Assembly (NCBI GenBank): GCA_964549135.1
Contig: CAZJUJ010000005.1
Coordinates: 4,172 to 68,171, forward strand
Source of the DNA: RUG563 sp964549135
Lineage (GTDB): Bacteria; Bacillota; Clostridia; Christensenellales; Aristaeellaceae
DNA length: 64,000 nt
Reading direction: 5' to 3'
Positions within the stretch are counted from its first letter, which is position 1. Every line of letters starts with the position of its first letter. A model generated the notes under the pieces. It was not told the DNA's origin. It did not search any database and was given only the letters and a program-made list of their open reading frames with translations. Below, piece after piece: positions 15,681 through 24,545 of this stretch. The position numbers and the translations under genes are program-made.

Positions 15681-17246
15681 ATGATCCATCTGATCTATAT
15701 CGGTGCGGCCAGCGCCTGCTTTGAGCTGGCCCATGAAACGCCCTATTATGCCCCGGCGGCCTATACGGTCTATCTGAACGGGGAAAAAAGGCTGGCGGCG
15801 GATACCAATGTCTTTTCCCTCTTTTCCCTGACGCCGGATACCGAATATACGCTTGCGGTGCGCACCGGCGAAAAAACAGAGGAAATTTCCTTCCGCACGA
15901 AAACGGAGACCTGCGCCATTGACGTGCGTGCCTTTGGTGCGGCGGGGGATGGGAAAACGGATGATACCCAGGCCCTGCAGAATGCCATTCATTTTACGCC
16001 GCCCGGGGCGCGGCTGCATTTTTCTCCCGGCGTATATCTCTCCCGCCCCCTGGCCCTGCGCAGCCATCTGACGCTGGATTTTGCCCGGGGCGCGGTGCTG
16101 CTGGGCAACCCGGAAAGGGAAGACTATCCCATTCTGCCGGGGACGGTTCCGGCGCTGATGGGCGGCGAATGGATGACCGGGGCCTTTGAGGGACAGACCA
16201 AGCCCATGTATCAATCGCTGATCCACGCAGAATACTGCCAGGATATTGCCCTCATCGGCGAAGGCGTGGTGGACGGCAATGCCCAGAACAGCGATTTCTG
16301 GACGCAGTTCAAGCATTTCCCCACGGCGCGGCCCCGGCTCATGTTTTTCTGCAATTGCAGCAATGTGGTCGTTCACGGCCTGATCGGGCGCAATTCCCCC
16401 TCCTGGAATCTGCATCCCTTCTATTGCGAAAACGTTTCCTTCTACGATGTAAAGATTCAGGCCCCCAAGGACAGCCCCAATACCGATGCCATCGATCCCG
16501 AGGCCTGTCGGCAGGTACAGATCATTGGCTGCCGTCTCAGCGTGGGGGATGACTGCATCGCCATTAAATCCGGGAAGATCGAGCTTTGCCGCATGCGGAA
16601 GCAGAGCGCCAGCGGGCATGTGATCCGCAATTGCCTGATGGAATTTGGCCATGGGGCGGTGACCCTGGGCAGCGAAACGGCCTGCGGGGTGAAGGATTTG
16701 ACGGTGACCCGCTGCCTCTTCAGCCATACCGATCGGGGCCTGCGCATCAAAACCCGCAGGGGCCGGGGCCGGGACTGCGATATTACCGGGATTGTATTTG
16801 ATCATATCCGCATGGAGCATGTGATTACTCCGGTGGTCATCAATATGTGGTATAACTGCTGCGATCCGGATCGGTTTTCCGATTATGTGAAATGCCGCAC
16901 GCCCCTGCCGGTGGATGAAAGAACGCCCCATCTGGGGGAATTCACCTTCCGGGATATTGCATGCACCGGGGCGGAGGCGGCGGCCTGCTATATTGACGGC
17001 CTGCCCGAGGCCCCCATTGACCGGGTGAATTTCCAGCGGGTGCGCATTTCTTTTGCGGAGGATGCCCGCCCCTTCGTGCCCGCCATGCAGAATGATGCCG
17101 TGCCCCGCTGCAAAATGGGCCTGTATCTCAATCATGTCGGCAGCGTCAGTTTGGAGGATGTGGTGGTGCAGGGCGCAGAGGGCGAAATCCTGATCACGGA
17201 AAACTGCGGCAGGGTGGAAGCCCATGCGCTCCGGGAGGCGGAATGA
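15681..17246 (+). CDS. Glycoside hydrolase family 28 (polygalacturonase), cytoplasmic
   Basis: 521 residues. An N-terminal fibronectin-like part (about 1-75) precedes a right-handed beta-helix with all four GH28 motifs: NTDAID (Asn267-Thr-Asp269), GDDCIAIKSG (Asp290, Asp291), GHG (323-325) and RIK (355-357). The Asp triad and His are intact, so it should hydrolyse galacturonosyl linkages by inversion. There is no signal peptide, so it works on imported oligogalacturonides in the cytosol, probably as an exo-enzyme. Start at 15681 after GAGAAGGAGAAAAACGGC. It overlaps the GH105 start by 4 bases. Confidence 0.94.
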   Translation: MIHLIYIGAASACFELAHETPYYAPAAYTVYLNGEKRLAADTNVFSLFSLTPDTEYTLAVRTGEKTEEISFRTKTETCAIDVRAFGAAGDGKTDDTQALQNAIHFTPPGARLHFSPGVYLSRPLALRSHLTLDFARGAVLLGNPEREDYPILPGTVPALMGGEWMTGAFEGQTKPMYQSLIHAEYCQDIALIGEGVVDGNAQNSDFWTQFKHFPTARPRLMFFCNCSNVVVHGLIGRNSPSWNLHPFYCENVSFYDVKIQAPKDSPNTDAIDPEACRQVQIIGCRLSVGDDCIAIKSGKIELCRMRKQSASGHVIRNCLMEFGHGAVTLGSETACGVKDLTVTRCLFSHTDRGLRIKTRRGRGRDCDITGIVFDHIRMEHVITPVVINMWYNCCDPDRFSDYVKCRTPLPVDERTPHLGEFTFRDIACTGAEAAACYIDGLPEAPIDRVNFQRVRISFAEDARPFVPAMQNDAVPRCKMGLYLNHVGSVSLEDVVVQGAEGEILITENCGRVEAHALREAE

Positions 17247-18379
17247 TGTATCAGCAGATCAGCGCCTATGTGCTTGGGCTGATTGAGCAGTCCTCCCCCG
17301 AAAAAACGGCCTGGAACATCGAAAAAATGCGCCAGGGCAAGCCTGCTACCTGGAATTACATCGATGGCTGCATGCTGATTGCGCTCCTGGAAATGGCAAG
17401 GATTACCGGGGACAGGCGCTATTCCGATTTTGTGGAGAGCTTCCTGGACAGCTTTATCGGCGAAAACGGCGAGATACGCACCTTCCAGCCGGAAAAGCAG
17501 ACCCTGGATGATATCAACGAGGGCCGGGTGCTTTTCCCGCTGTATGAGGCCACGGGCAAGGAAAAATACCGCCTGGCCATTGAAACGCTGCGGGCCGCCC
17601 TGGCGCGGCAGCCCCGGACGGAAGAGGGCAGCTTCTGGCACAAAAAAATCTATCCCCATCAGGTCTGGCTGGATGGCATCTATATGGCCCAGGTCTTTTC
17701 CGCCCTGTACGAAAAGCATTTTGGCAAGGGGGATTACAGCGATGTGATCCGCCAGATCCGTATCGTGCGGGAAAGAATGTTTGACGGGGAGAAGCGCCTG
17801 TATTATCACGGCTATGATCAGAGCCGCAGCGTCTTCTGGGCCGATGAAAAAACCGGCCTTTCCCAAAGTTTCTGGCTGCGGGCCATGGGCTGGTTTGCCG
17901 CCGCCCTTGCGGATATTGCCGAGATCCTGCCAAAGGGCGAAGAAAGAAGCTATCTTTCCGCCCTGCTTTCCGAAATGCTGGAGGGGCTTTTGCCCTATGC
18001 CGATCCGGAAAGCGGCATGTATTACCAGGTGGTGGATCAGGGGGGAAGAGCGGGCAATTATCTGGAAACCAGCGGCAGCAGCATGATTGCCTATGCCATG
18101 CTGAAGGGGGCGCGGCTGGGGCTGGCGGATAAAAAATATGCCGCCCAGGGCCTGAAGACCTTTGACGGCATTGTGAAGCGGCATTTATCCTTTTCGGAGG
18201 GGCAGATGCATCTGTCGGGCATCTGCCTGGTGGCCGGGCTGGGCCCGGAGAGCGACCGCCGAAGGGATGGCAGCTACGGCTATTATATCTCCGAGCCGGT
18301 GGTGGAAAATGATGCCAAGGGCGTGGCGCCGCTGGTGCTGTGCTATACCGAGGTGCGGCGCATCATTCCGGCAGAATGA
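17243..18379 (+). CDS. Unsaturated rhamnogalacturonyl/glucuronyl hydrolase (GH105, YteR/YesR type)
   Basis: 378-residue (alpha/alpha)6 barrel. Hallmarks are the PHQVWLDGIYM segment with the general acid Asp144, FWLRAMGWFAAALADI and TSGSSMIAYAML. GH105 enzymes release 4-deoxy-L-threo-5-hexosulose uronate from unsaturated pectin oligomers, the substrate of KduI encoded downstream. No signal peptide. The start (ATG at 17243 or 17246) overlaps the GH28 stop, with GGGAGGCGG upstream, implying coupled translation. Its last 17 bases overlap the convergent AraC gene. Confidence 0.94.
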   Translation: MMYQQISAYVLGLIEQSSPEKTAWNIEKMRQGKPATWNYIDGCMLIALLEMARITGDRRYSDFVESFLDSFIGENGEIRTFQPEKQTLDDINEGRVLFPLYEATGKEKYRLAIETLRAALARQPRTEEGSFWHKKIYPHQVWLDGIYMAQVFSALYEKHFGKGDYSDVIRQIRIVRERMFDGEKRLYYHGYDQSRSVFWADEKTGLSQSFWLRAMGWFAAALADIAEILPKGEERSYLSALLSEMLEGLLPYADPESGMYYQVVDQGGRAGNYLETSGSSMIAYAMLKGARLGLADKKYAAQGLKTFDGIVKRHLSFSEGQMHLSGICLVAGLGPESDRRRDGSYGYYISEPVVENDAKGVAPLVLCYTEVRRIIPAE

Positions 18380-19157
18380 TCTTCTGGCTGTCTGAATCGG
18401 TGCTTTCGTTCTGCTCCGTTCCCCGCTTCTGCTGGTAATATTCCTTGGGGGATACCTGATAGCGCTTTTTGAAAAGCCGGGAGAAATACAGGGAATCCCG
18501 AAAGCCGCACAGCAGCGCGATTTCGGCAATCCGGCCGTTATTGAAATCGGAGCAGAGCATATCCGCCGCGGCCTGCAGGCGCAGGCTGGTCAGATATTTA
18601 TGGGGCGTCATGCCCACCTCCTTGCGGAAGATCTTGCAAAGGTAATCGTAGCAGTAGGGATAGGCCCGCAGCACCGCATCCAGTTCATAATTGCTGTCGC
18701 CGTAATTCTGCACGATGCTCTGCTCGATTTCCTCCGTCACCCTGTTCTTGGGATGAATGGACTGATGGAGGGTCAGATACCGTACGATCAGATTGCCGTA
18801 GGAGGAAAGCAGCGCGGCCCGGCGCTCCGGATCGCCGCTGTAGAGGTAATAGGCATTGGAAAAGAGATGCAGCAGGGAATGATTCCCGTCATCCCGGATC
18901 AGCACCGGCTGGCGGAAGGGCAGCGTGGCCTCCACAATATTCAGATGAATATTGGTAAAGCCCCCCTCGCTCACATTTTTATGGGGCATTTCCGGGGGAA
19001 TGACCACGATATCGCCCACGCCATAGGGAAGCGATAGCCCCTCGAAGACGAATTTCCCCGATTTCCCGGTGCAGTAGACCAATTCCCAGCTGCTGTGCTT
19101 GTGCCGGCTGACGCTGTAGGTCAGAAAATGCTTCCCGGCGAAAATGATGTCGTTCAT
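18363..19157 (-). CDS. AraC-family transcriptional regulator
   Basis: 264 residues: an N-terminal cupin-like sugar-sensing domain (residues about 1-100, with HKHSSWELVY and VVIPPEMPHKN) and two C-terminal helix-turn-helices (YDYLCKIFRKEVGMTPHKYL and IAEIALLCGFRDSLYFSRLF). It sits within the pectin locus and is the natural candidate activator of importer and uronate genes. ATG at 19157 is set by AGGCGAGGTGGCAGC and by its promoter at 19185-19213; a longer frame upstream lies over that promoter. Tail-to-tail overlap with GH105. Confidence 0.93.
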   Translation of the reverse strand: MNDIIFAGKHFLTYSVSRHKHSSWELVYCTGKSGKFVFEGLSLPYGVGDIVVIPPEMPHKNVSEGGFTNIHLNIVEATLPFRQPVLIRDDGNHSLLHLFSNAYYLYSGDPERRAALLSSYGNLIVRYLTLHQSIHPKNRVTEEIEQSIVQNYGDSNYELDAVLRAYPYCYDYLCKIFRKEVGMTPHKYLTSLRLQAAADMLCSDFNNGRIAEIALLCGFRDSLYFSRLFKKRYQVSPKEYYQQKRGTEQNESTDSDSQKIILPE

Positions 19158-19184
19158 GCTGCCACCTCGCCTTTCCTTTTTCCT

Positions 19185-19213
19185 ATTGTAGCAAATCAGA
19201 TCGGTTTTGTCCA
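19185..19213 (-). promoter_or_regulatory. Promoter of the AraC regulator
   Basis: On the minus strand: TGGACA, 17 bases, TACAAT, preceded by TGC. Fits the gene start 28 bases downstream. Confidence 0.78.
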
Positions 19214-19299
19214 TCCCCGGCGGCAGGGGCCCGCAGGCTGCCGGGGGAAGAAAAAAACGGGCGTGCTTCCCTAAATCCAAGAAAAGGGGCGGAGAATCA

Positions 19300-20376
19300 A
19301 TGGCATATTTAACCCTGAAAAACATCAACAAAATCTATCCCAATGGCTTCCATGCCGTCCATGATTTCAATCTGGAGGCCGAGCGGGGGGAATTCATCGT
19401 GTTCGTGGGCCCCTCGGGCTGCGGCAAATCCACCACCCTGCGGATGATTGCGGGGCTGGAGGATATCAGCAAGGGCGAATTTCTGATCAATGGGGAATTG
19501 GCCAATCAGTGGAGCCCCCGGGAGCGCGAGGTGGCCATGGTGTTTCAGAGCTATGCCCTCTATCCCAACATGACGGTGTATGATAATCTGGCCTTTGGCC
19601 TTTCCCTCCAGGGCGTGGATGAGGATGTGATTGACGAGCGGGTGCAGAAAACCGCCGCCATTCTGGGCCTGACCGAGTATCTGGATCGCATGCCCCGGGC
19701 GCTTTCCGGCGGCCAGCGGCAGCGCGTGGCGGTGGGCCGCTCCATCATTCGGAAGGTGGGCGTTTTCCTGATGGATGAGCCGCTTTCCAATCTGGATGCC
19801 AAGCAAAGGGTGACCATGCGCTCCGAAATCACCCAGATCCACCGGGAAACCGGCGCCACCACCATTTATGTGACCCATGACCAGACCGAGGCCATGACCA
19901 TGGCGGATCGCATTGTGGTCATGAAGGATGGCTATGTGCAGCAGGTGGGCACGCCCCGGGATGTCTATTTCCATCCCCGGAATATGTTTGTGGCCGGGTT
20001 TATCGGCGAGCCGCCCATGAATTTTGTCCGCAGGCGGGTGGAAAAGGGCTGCATCCGCATCGGCGGCGCTTTTCTGTCTCTGGCAAAGAAGCTGGGGGAC
20101 AGGGCTGGGGAATATGAGGGCAGGGAGATCGTATTCGGCTTCCGGCCCGAGGCCATTACCCTTGCCGCCCAGGAAAATGCCCATGCTCTTTCGGGCACGG
20201 TGGAATTGACCGAGATGCTGGGGGATAACGCCAATGTCTATCTGGATATAGAAGAGGAAAAGGTAATCCTCAAGGTATCGCCCCATGAAATTCCCGCCAT
20301 GGATAGCCAGCTTTCCTTCTTTATCCCGGAGGACAGCGTGTATCTCTTTGACGGGGAGACCGAAAAGGTTCTGTAA
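19300..20376 (+). CDS. Second carbohydrate ABC ATPase (UgpC/MsmX type)
   Basis: 358 residues with Walker A GPSGCGKST, signature LSGGQRQRVAVGR, Walker B VFLMDEPLSNLD, H-loop YVTHDQTEAMTMADR and a C-terminal regulatory domain. It is similar to the ATPase at 13386 but clearly diverged, especially in the C-terminal third. It lies at the head of a unit with kduI and kduD and has no permease of its own here, so it may serve several importers, as MsmX does. Start at 19300 after GGGGCGGAGAATCA; upstream in-frame residues are unlikely because they overlap the AraC promoter. Confidence 0.94.
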   Translation: MAYLTLKNINKIYPNGFHAVHDFNLEAERGEFIVFVGPSGCGKSTTLRMIAGLEDISKGEFLINGELANQWSPREREVAMVFQSYALYPNMTVYDNLAFGLSLQGVDEDVIDERVQKTAAILGLTEYLDRMPRALSGGQRQRVAVGRSIIRKVGVFLMDEPLSNLDAKQRVTMRSEITQIHRETGATTIYVTHDQTEAMTMADRIVVMKDGYVQQVGTPRDVYFHPRNMFVAGFIGEPPMNFVRRRVEKGCIRIGGAFLSLAKKLGDRAGEYEGREIVFGFRPEAITLAAQENAHALSGTVELTEMLGDNANVYLDIEEEKVILKVSPHEIPAMDSQLSFFIPEDSVYLFDGETEKVL

Positions 20377-20428
20377 GAAGCAAATCAATTGATCCGGCTG
20401 TGCCGAATCGAATAAATGGAGGTAAAGA

Positions 20429-21271
20429 ATGGATATTCGTTATTCTGCCAATCCCCAGGATGTGCGCCGCTATACCACGGAAGAAATGCGCAGGGAATTT
20501 CTGATTACCGATCTTTATGAAAAGGATACCGTAAAGGCCACCTATTCTCATGTAGACCGGATGGTGGTCATGGGCATTATGCCGGTGGATGAAGTGGTGC
20601 CGGTGGATAAGGGCATTGATGTATGGGCCAATTTCGGCACCCAGTATTTCCTGGAGCGCCGGGAGGCCGGGGTATTCAATCTGGGCGGCGCGGGCTTTAT
20701 CGAGGCCGATGGCGTGCGCTATGATCTGGGCTATGAGGATTGCCTGTATATCACCATGGGCACGAAAGAAGTCAAATTCGGCAGCCTTGATCCCGCCAGC
20801 CCGGCCAAATTCTATCTCTGCTCCGCCCCTGCCCATCGGGCCTGCAAGACCACCTTCATTTCCTTTGCCGAGGCCCAGAAGCGGCCCCTGGGGGATGACA
20901 AGACGGCCAATAAGCGCGTGATCAATCAGTTTATTCATCCCGATGTGCTGGATACCTGTCAACTGCTCATGGGTCTTACTCAATTGGCTCCCGGCAGCGT
21001 ATGGAATACCATGCCCAGCCATACCCATGAGCGCCGGATGGAGGTATATACCTATTTCGAAATTCCCCAGGATCAGGTGGTCATGCATTTCATGGGCCAG
21101 CCCCAGGAAACCCGCCATATCGTGATGCAGAATTTCGATGCGGTGATTTCTCCCTCCTGGTCGATCCACAGCGGCTGCGGCACCGCCAATTATACGTTCA
21201 TCTGGGCCATGTGCGGCGAAAACCAGGCCTTTGATGATATGGATAGCTTCTCTGCGACCGAGATGAAATGA
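20429..21271 (+). CDS. kduI: 4-deoxy-L-threo-5-hexosulose-uronate ketol-isomerase
   Basis: 280 residues, the length of KduI (278). Zinc ligands are in SHTHERRMEVYTYFE (His, His, Glu) and WSIHSGCGTANY (His), as in the cupin active site. It converts DKI, released by GH105 activity, to 3-deoxy-D-glycero-2,5-hexodiulosonate in the cytosol, which is the KduD substrate. Followed by kduD with the stop overlapping an ATG. Ribosome-binding site ATGGAGGTAAAG. Confidence 0.97.
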   Translation: MDIRYSANPQDVRRYTTEEMRREFLITDLYEKDTVKATYSHVDRMVVMGIMPVDEVVPVDKGIDVWANFGTQYFLERREAGVFNLGGAGFIEADGVRYDLGYEDCLYITMGTKEVKFGSLDPASPAKFYLCSAPAHRACKTTFISFAEAQKRPLGDDKTANKRVINQFIHPDVLDTCQLLMGLTQLAPGSVWNTMPSHTHERRMEVYTYFEIPQDQVVMHFMGQPQETRHIVMQNFDAVISPSWSIHSGCGTANYTFIWAMCGENQAFDDMDSFSATEMK

Positions 21272-21282
21272 GGGAAAAGAAC

Positions 21283-22086
21283 ATGGCATTTGATATGAAA
21301 AAATTCTCCCTGGAGGGGAAAACCGCCCTGGTTACGGGGGGCAGCTATGGCATCGGCTTTGCCATCGCCACCGGCTTTCATGCCGCCGGGGCCACCATCG
21401 TCTTCAATGACATCAATCAGGAATTGGTGGATAAGGGGCTGAAGGCCTATGCCGAGGCGGGCATTCCCGCCCATGGCTATGTCTGCGATGTGACGGATGA
21501 AAAGGCCGTGCAGGCCCTGATCGCGCAGATCGAAAAGGATGTGGCCCCCGTGGATATTCTGGTGAATAACGCGGGCATCATCCGCCGCATTCCCATGACC
21601 GAAATGGAATGCGGCGATTTCCGCAGGGTCATTGATGTGGATCTGGTTGCGCCCTTTATTGTGGCCAAGGCCGTACTGCCCGGCATGATCAGCCGGGGCC
21701 ACGGCAAAATCATCAATATCTGCTCCATGATGAGCGAGCTGGGCCGGGAAACCGTATCCGCCTATGCGGCGGCCAAGGGCGGTCTGAAGATGCTCACCCG
21801 CAATATCTGCTCTGAATATGGCTGCTACAATATTCAGTGCAATGGCCTGGGCCCGGGCTATATCGAAACGCCCCAGACCGCGCCCCTGCGGGAGCGCCAG
21901 GCCGATGGCAGCCGCCACCCCTTCGATCAGTTCATCTGCGCCAAAACCCCCGCCGATCGCTGGGGCAAGCCCGAGGATCTTATGGGCCCGGCGCTGTTCC
22001 TGGCCAGCGAAGCCAGCGATTTTGTGAACGGCCAGATCCTCTACGTGGACGGCGGCATCCTGGCCTACATCGGCAAGCAGCCCTGA
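21283..22086 (+). CDS. kduD: 2-dehydro-3-deoxy-D-gluconate 5-dehydrogenase (SDR)
   Basis: 267-residue short-chain dehydrogenase. Cofactor motif TGGSYGIGFAIA, NNAGIIRR, catalytic Ser/Tyr/Lys in SMMSELGRETVSAYAAAKGG, and GPGYIETPQT. KduD reduces the KduI product to 2-keto-3-deoxygluconate with NAD(P)H. KDG kinase and aldolase are not in this window. Start set at 21283 (GAGGGAAAAGAAC upstream); an ATG at 21268 overlapping the kduI stop is also in frame and would permit direct coupling. Confidence 0.95.
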   Translation: MAFDMKKFSLEGKTALVTGGSYGIGFAIATGFHAAGATIVFNDINQELVDKGLKAYAEAGIPAHGYVCDVTDEKAVQALIAQIEKDVAPVDILVNNAGIIRRIPMTEMECGDFRRVIDVDLVAPFIVAKAVLPGMISRGHGKIINICSMMSELGRETVSAYAAAKGGLKMLTRNICSEYGCYNIQCNGLGPGYIETPQTAPLRERQADGSRHPFDQFICAKTPADRWGKPEDLMGPALFLASEASDFVNGQILYVDGGILAYIGKQP

Positions 22087-22121
22087 CAGGAACGGGAACG
22101 GGGGAACGGGGGGACGGGGAA

Positions 22122-22549
22122 AGTATTTGCGGGAGGATGCTTTTGCGTCAAAAGCGCCCTCCCGCGCCCTCCCGAAAACCGGCTCTGGATGGCTCATGGC
22201 GGGTTCCTGCCAAGTTGAATGCCAGATCAGCAAAAAAAGGGACGAGGATTTTGCGGGAGGATGCTTTTGCATCAAAAGTGGTTCCCCCGCTCCCCTCCGA
22301 AAACCGGCTCTGGATGATTCATGGCAGGTTCCTGACGAATTGAATGCCAGATCAGCAAAAATGAACAGCAACAGAAAAAACAACAGCAATGCGTCCATGT
22401 TTGATGGAGCATTGCTGTTTTAGTCTTTACTACTTGTTTTTTGCTTCACTGGCATTTATCTTGGTAAAGCCCATCCAGGTTCATCCAGAGCCGGTTTTCG
22501 GGAGGGTGCGGGAGGGTGCTTTTTACGCAAAAGCATCCTCCCGCAAAAA
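22122..22549. repeat. Composite palindromic repeat element, copy 1
   Basis: It fills the 480-base gap between convergent kduD and tkt. Parts: unit 1 with palindrome GCGGGAGGATGCTTTTG-CGT-CAAAAGC... (22129-22165) then CGAAAACCGGCTCTGGATG; unit 2 starting 124 bases later (22253); a hairpin AACAGCAATGC...GCATTGCTGTT (about 22381-22420); and an inverted unit ending with the palindrome at 22508-22544. The outer ends are therefore inverted repeats, as in a miniature mobile element. No protein is encoded. A second copy with the same order lies at 41342-41697. Confidence 0.85.
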
Positions 22550-22567
22550 TCCTGTCGTTCTCCTGTA

Positions 22568-24544
22568 TTACTTGCCCAGCAGTTCCTTGGCGGTCTTGAC
22601 CACGTTTTCCACCGTGAAGCCATATTCCTTAAACAGCACGGCGGCGGGAGCGGAAGCGCCGAAATGATCGATGCCCAGGGCCTTGCCATCCAGGCCCACG
22701 AAGCGATACCAGGGCATGGTAACGCCGGCCTCCAGAGAAATGCGGGCGCGCACGCAGGAGGGCAGCACGGATTCCTGATAGGCCTGATCCTGCTTGAGGA
22801 ACAGTTCCATGCAGGGCATAGAAACCACGCGGGCATCGATGCCGTCCTTCTTGAGTTCTTCCTTTGCGCCCATCACCTGCTCCACCTCGCTGCCGGAGGC
22901 CATGAGCAGGATATCGGGGATTTCCTTTTCGCTGTCGGCCAGGATATAGCCGCCCTTCATGGCGTTGCAATTGCTGCCTTCATAGAGGGGCAGGGTCTGG
23001 CGGGTGAGGATGAGGCTGGTGGGCAGGCCGCTGGTCAGGGCGGTGAGCCAGGCAGCGGTGGTTTCCTTGCCGTCGGCGGGGCGGAAGGTGAGCATATCGG
23101 GCAGGGAGCGCAGAGCGGCCAGATGCTCGATGGGCTGATGGGTGGCGCCGTCCTCGCCAACGCCGATGGAATCATGGGTCAGCACATAGGTGACGGGCAG
23201 CTTCATAATGGCGCTCATGCGCATGGCATGCTTCATATAATCGCTGAATACGAAGAAGGTGCCGCAGAAGACCCGCAGGCCGCCATGCAGGGCAATGGCA
23301 TTGCAGATGGCCGCCATGGCATGCTCACGCACGCCGAAATGCATATTGCGGCCGGCGCGGTTTTCGGCGCTGTAATCGCCGCCGCCCTTGATATTGGTCT
23401 TATTGGAGGGGGCCAGATCGGCGCTGCCGCCCACCAGATTGGGGAGCAGCTTGGCCAGGCGATTGATCATTTCGCCGGAAGCGCCGCGGGTGGCATCCTT
23501 CTTTTCCCACTGCCAGAGATCATCGCCCATCATGATTTCATCGGGCAATTCCTCGCTGTGCCAGGTTTCCCATTCCTCGGCCAGTTCGGGATATTTTTCC
23601 GCATAGGCGGCAAAGAGGGCGTTCCATTCCGCTTCGGCCCGGGCATTCTTTTCCATCATGCTCTGGCAATGGGCATAAACCTCGGGGAAGACCAGGAAGG
23701 AATCCTCGGGCATGCCCAGATTCTTTTTCGTTTCGGCCAGGTTTTCTGCGCCCAGGGGCTCGCCATGGGCAGAGGCCTTGCCCTCCTTGGCGGGACAGCC
23801 GAAGCCGATCTTGGTGGGGCAGATGATCAGGGAGGGGCGCTCATCCTTCCGGGCCTCTTCCATGGCGGCGCAGAGGGCGTCCACATCATTGCCGTCGCTC
23901 AGACGCACCACATGCCAGCCATAGGCCTCAAAGCGCGCGCCCACATTTTCCCGGAAGGTGATATCGGTATCGCCCTCGATGGAAATTTCGTTATCGTCAT
24001 AGAGCAGGGTGATCTTGCCCAGCTTCAGCGTGCCGGCCAGAGAAGCGGCCTCGCCGGAAATGCCCTCCATCATGCAGCCATCGCCGCAGATGGCATAGAC
24101 CCGATGATCCACCACCGGGAAGCCGGGACGATTGAAATGCGCGGCCAGCATGGTTTCGGCAATAGCAAAGCCCACGGCGTTGGCGATGCCCTGGCCCAGG
24201 GGGCCGGTGGTGGTTTCAACGCCCACGGTGTGCCGGTATTCGGGATGGCCGGGGGTCTTGGAGCCAAACTGGCGGAAATTCTTGAGATCATCCATGGTCA
24301 GGCCATAGCCGGTCAGATGCAGCATGGAATAGAGCAGGGCGCTGGCATGGCCGGAAGAGAGAACGAAGCGATCCCGGTTTTTCCAGGCGGGGTTCTGGGG
24401 GTTATGGGTCATTTCTTTGAGCCAGAGGGCATACGCCATGGGGGCCATGCCCATGGGCGCGCCGGGATGGCCGCTGTTGGCCTTCTGCACGGTATCCGCC
24501 GCCAGGGTGCGGATGTTATTGATGGTTTTCAGCTGGATATCCAT
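22568..24544 (-). CDS. tkt: Transketolase
   Basis: 658 residues, full length. Domains: TPP-binding (ICGDGCMMEGISGEAASLAG with the GDG-(x)-N motif ending LLYDDNEISIEG), pyrimidine domain (HFGVREHAMAAICN, HDSIGVGEDGATHQP) and C-terminal domain. Transfers two-carbon units in the non-oxidative pentose phosphate pathway; cytosolic, Mg/TPP dependent. It lies one base after the phosphohexomutase stop, so translation is probably coupled. Confidence 0.98.
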   Translation of the reverse strand: MDIQLKTINNIRTLAADTVQKANSGHPGAPMGMAPMAYALWLKEMTHNPQNPAWKNRDRFVLSSGHASALLYSMLHLTGYGLTMDDLKNFRQFGSKTPGHPEYRHTVGVETTTGPLGQGIANAVGFAIAETMLAAHFNRPGFPVVDHRVYAICGDGCMMEGISGEAASLAGTLKLGKITLLYDDNEISIEGDTDITFRENVGARFEAYGWHVVRLSDGNDVDALCAAMEEARKDERPSLIICPTKIGFGCPAKEGKASAHGEPLGAENLAETKKNLGMPEDSFLVFPEVYAHCQSMMEKNARAEAEWNALFAAYAEKYPELAEEWETWHSEELPDEIMMGDDLWQWEKKDATRGASGEMINRLAKLLPNLVGGSADLAPSNKTNIKGGGDYSAENRAGRNMHFGVREHAMAAICNAIALHGGLRVFCGTFFVFSDYMKHAMRMSAIMKLPVTYVLTHDSIGVGEDGATHQPIEHLAALRSLPDMLTFRPADGKETTAAWLTALTSGLPTSLILTRQTLPLYEGSNCNAMKGGYILADSEKEIPDILLMASGSEVEQVMGAKEELKKDGIDARVVSMPCMELFLKQDQAYQESVLPSCVRARISLEAGVTMPWYRFVGLDGKALGIDHFGASAPAAVLFKEYGFTVENVVKTAKELLGK

Positions 24545-24545
24545 T

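Noticed and set aside
22127..22423. Small proteins reading MLLRQK...PPAPSRKPALD from the palindromic repeats
   Set aside because: They recur only because the DNA repeats recur, in both orientations, without start signals.
22122..22549. Insertion sequence
   Set aside because: Inverted ends are present but no transposase frame; kept as a repeat element only.
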